Source: JAQGMO01 sp050954505 (GTDB lineage: Bacteria; Pseudomonadota; Gammaproteobacteria; Burkholderiales; Burkholderiaceae_D). Taken from it: DNA of 5,741 nt. The number at the start of each line of letters is the position of its first letter. Positions within the stretch are counted from its first letter, which is position 1. A model generated the notes under the pieces. The model saw only the letters and a list, made by a program, of their open reading frames with translations. It made no database searches and was not told the DNA's origin. Positions 5,488 through 5,741 of the stretch are shown here, piece by piece. The translations under genes and the position numbers were made by a program. The stretch is taken from assembly GCA_050954505.1 (NCBI GenBank), contig JBPBPY010000424.1, positions 1 to 5,741 of the forward strand, read 5' to 3'.

Positions 5488-5741
5488 TCACAATTGTTTT
5501 GCCAACTGGATAATCTGGTTCACCCGTTCGATTTGTTCGTCGTGGGTAATGGCAAAAAATTGATTTGCGATACTGCTTGCCTGGTCAAGATGTTCTTTAC
5601 GACGACTGCTCAGTAGCCGGGCCGCATGTAATGCCAGTTTCCTGTGAACTACCGGCTCCGGATCCCACATCGCTGTCTCAGGAATATCGTCGCCACGAGA
5701 CTCAAGATCCCTGTATATCTGTGCGATTGCCTTTTGCAGCA
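5488..5741 (-). CDS. C-terminal end of an unrecognised gene, cut by the window edge
   Basis: The last 83 residues of a minus-strand frame are open from the right edge to a stop at 5488-5490. There is a Met at 5668-5670, but the frame continues upstream without interruption (QIYRDLESRGDDIPETA precedes it) and no convincing ribosome-binding site precedes that ATG, so the gene most likely begins outside the window. The visible part is charged and helical (VVHRKLALHAARLLSSRRKE and ITHDEQIERVNQIIQLAKQL), with no membrane segment or known motif. It shares strand and AT-richer composition with the large gene downstream, but 278 bp and a separate promoter candidate divide them, so a simple operon is unlikely. 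It could belong to the same secretion-related island; function is unknown. Confidence 0.65.
   Translation of the reverse strand, partial: LQKAIAQIYRDLESRGDDIPETAMWDPEPVVHRKLALHAARLLSSRRKEHLDQASSIANQFFAITHDEQIERVNQIIQLAKQL

Noticed and set aside
5363..5563. 66-codon plus-strand frame
   Set aside because: It overlaps the end of the right-edge minus-strand gene and the inverted repeat, has Trp/Cys-rich composition and no translation signal.

Overview
The window looks like chromosomal DNA of a Gram-negative proteobacterium. The left 2.35 kb is G+C-rich and carries AraC-family regulators paired with short-chain dehydrogenases, an arrangement common in Burkholderiales and Pseudomonas. A beta-proteobacterium of the Oxalobacteraceae type is my best guess, but nothing here fixes the taxon.

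Positions 1-2353 hold two regulator/dehydrogenase modules in mirror image: dehydrogenase (minus, cut by the window edge), regulator remnant (plus), intact regulator (minus), intact dehydrogenase (plus). The remnant at 298-549 keeps the first ~58 and last ~25 residues of an AraC_N/HTH regulator joined in frame, with about 215 residues missing, so its DNA-binding domain is gone. Its partner dehydrogenase has Val where the cofactor-binding motif normally has its first Gly. The right-hand module (regulator 546-1424, dehydrogenase 1589-2353) looks complete and is probably the working one: a divergent pair sharing a 164-bp control region, in which the regulator probably senses a small molecule and controls the reductase.

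Positions 2354-2482 are a short convergent gap with a GC-rich hairpin. From 2483 to the right end base composition drops visibly and all genes are on the minus strand. A 908-residue protein (2483-5209) has no family I can name. It has a Ser/Pro/Asn/Gln-rich N-terminus, a set of ~30-35-residue helical repeats, a long helical middle and a compact C-terminal module with a Cys-x10-Cys motif. Upstream of its ribosome-binding site, at 5244-5272, is a near match to the hrp box recognised by the ECF sigma factor HrpL. Promoter, N-terminus, size and composition together suggest a type III secretion effector, acquired separately from the left half. This is the main candidate for something undescribed here; it is inference, not proof.

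The right edge (5488-5741) holds the C-terminal 83 residues of another unrecognised minus-strand gene, separated from the large gene by 278 bp containing the hrp-box candidate and an 8-bp inverted repeat. I saw no tRNA, rRNA, CRISPR array or insertion sequence.
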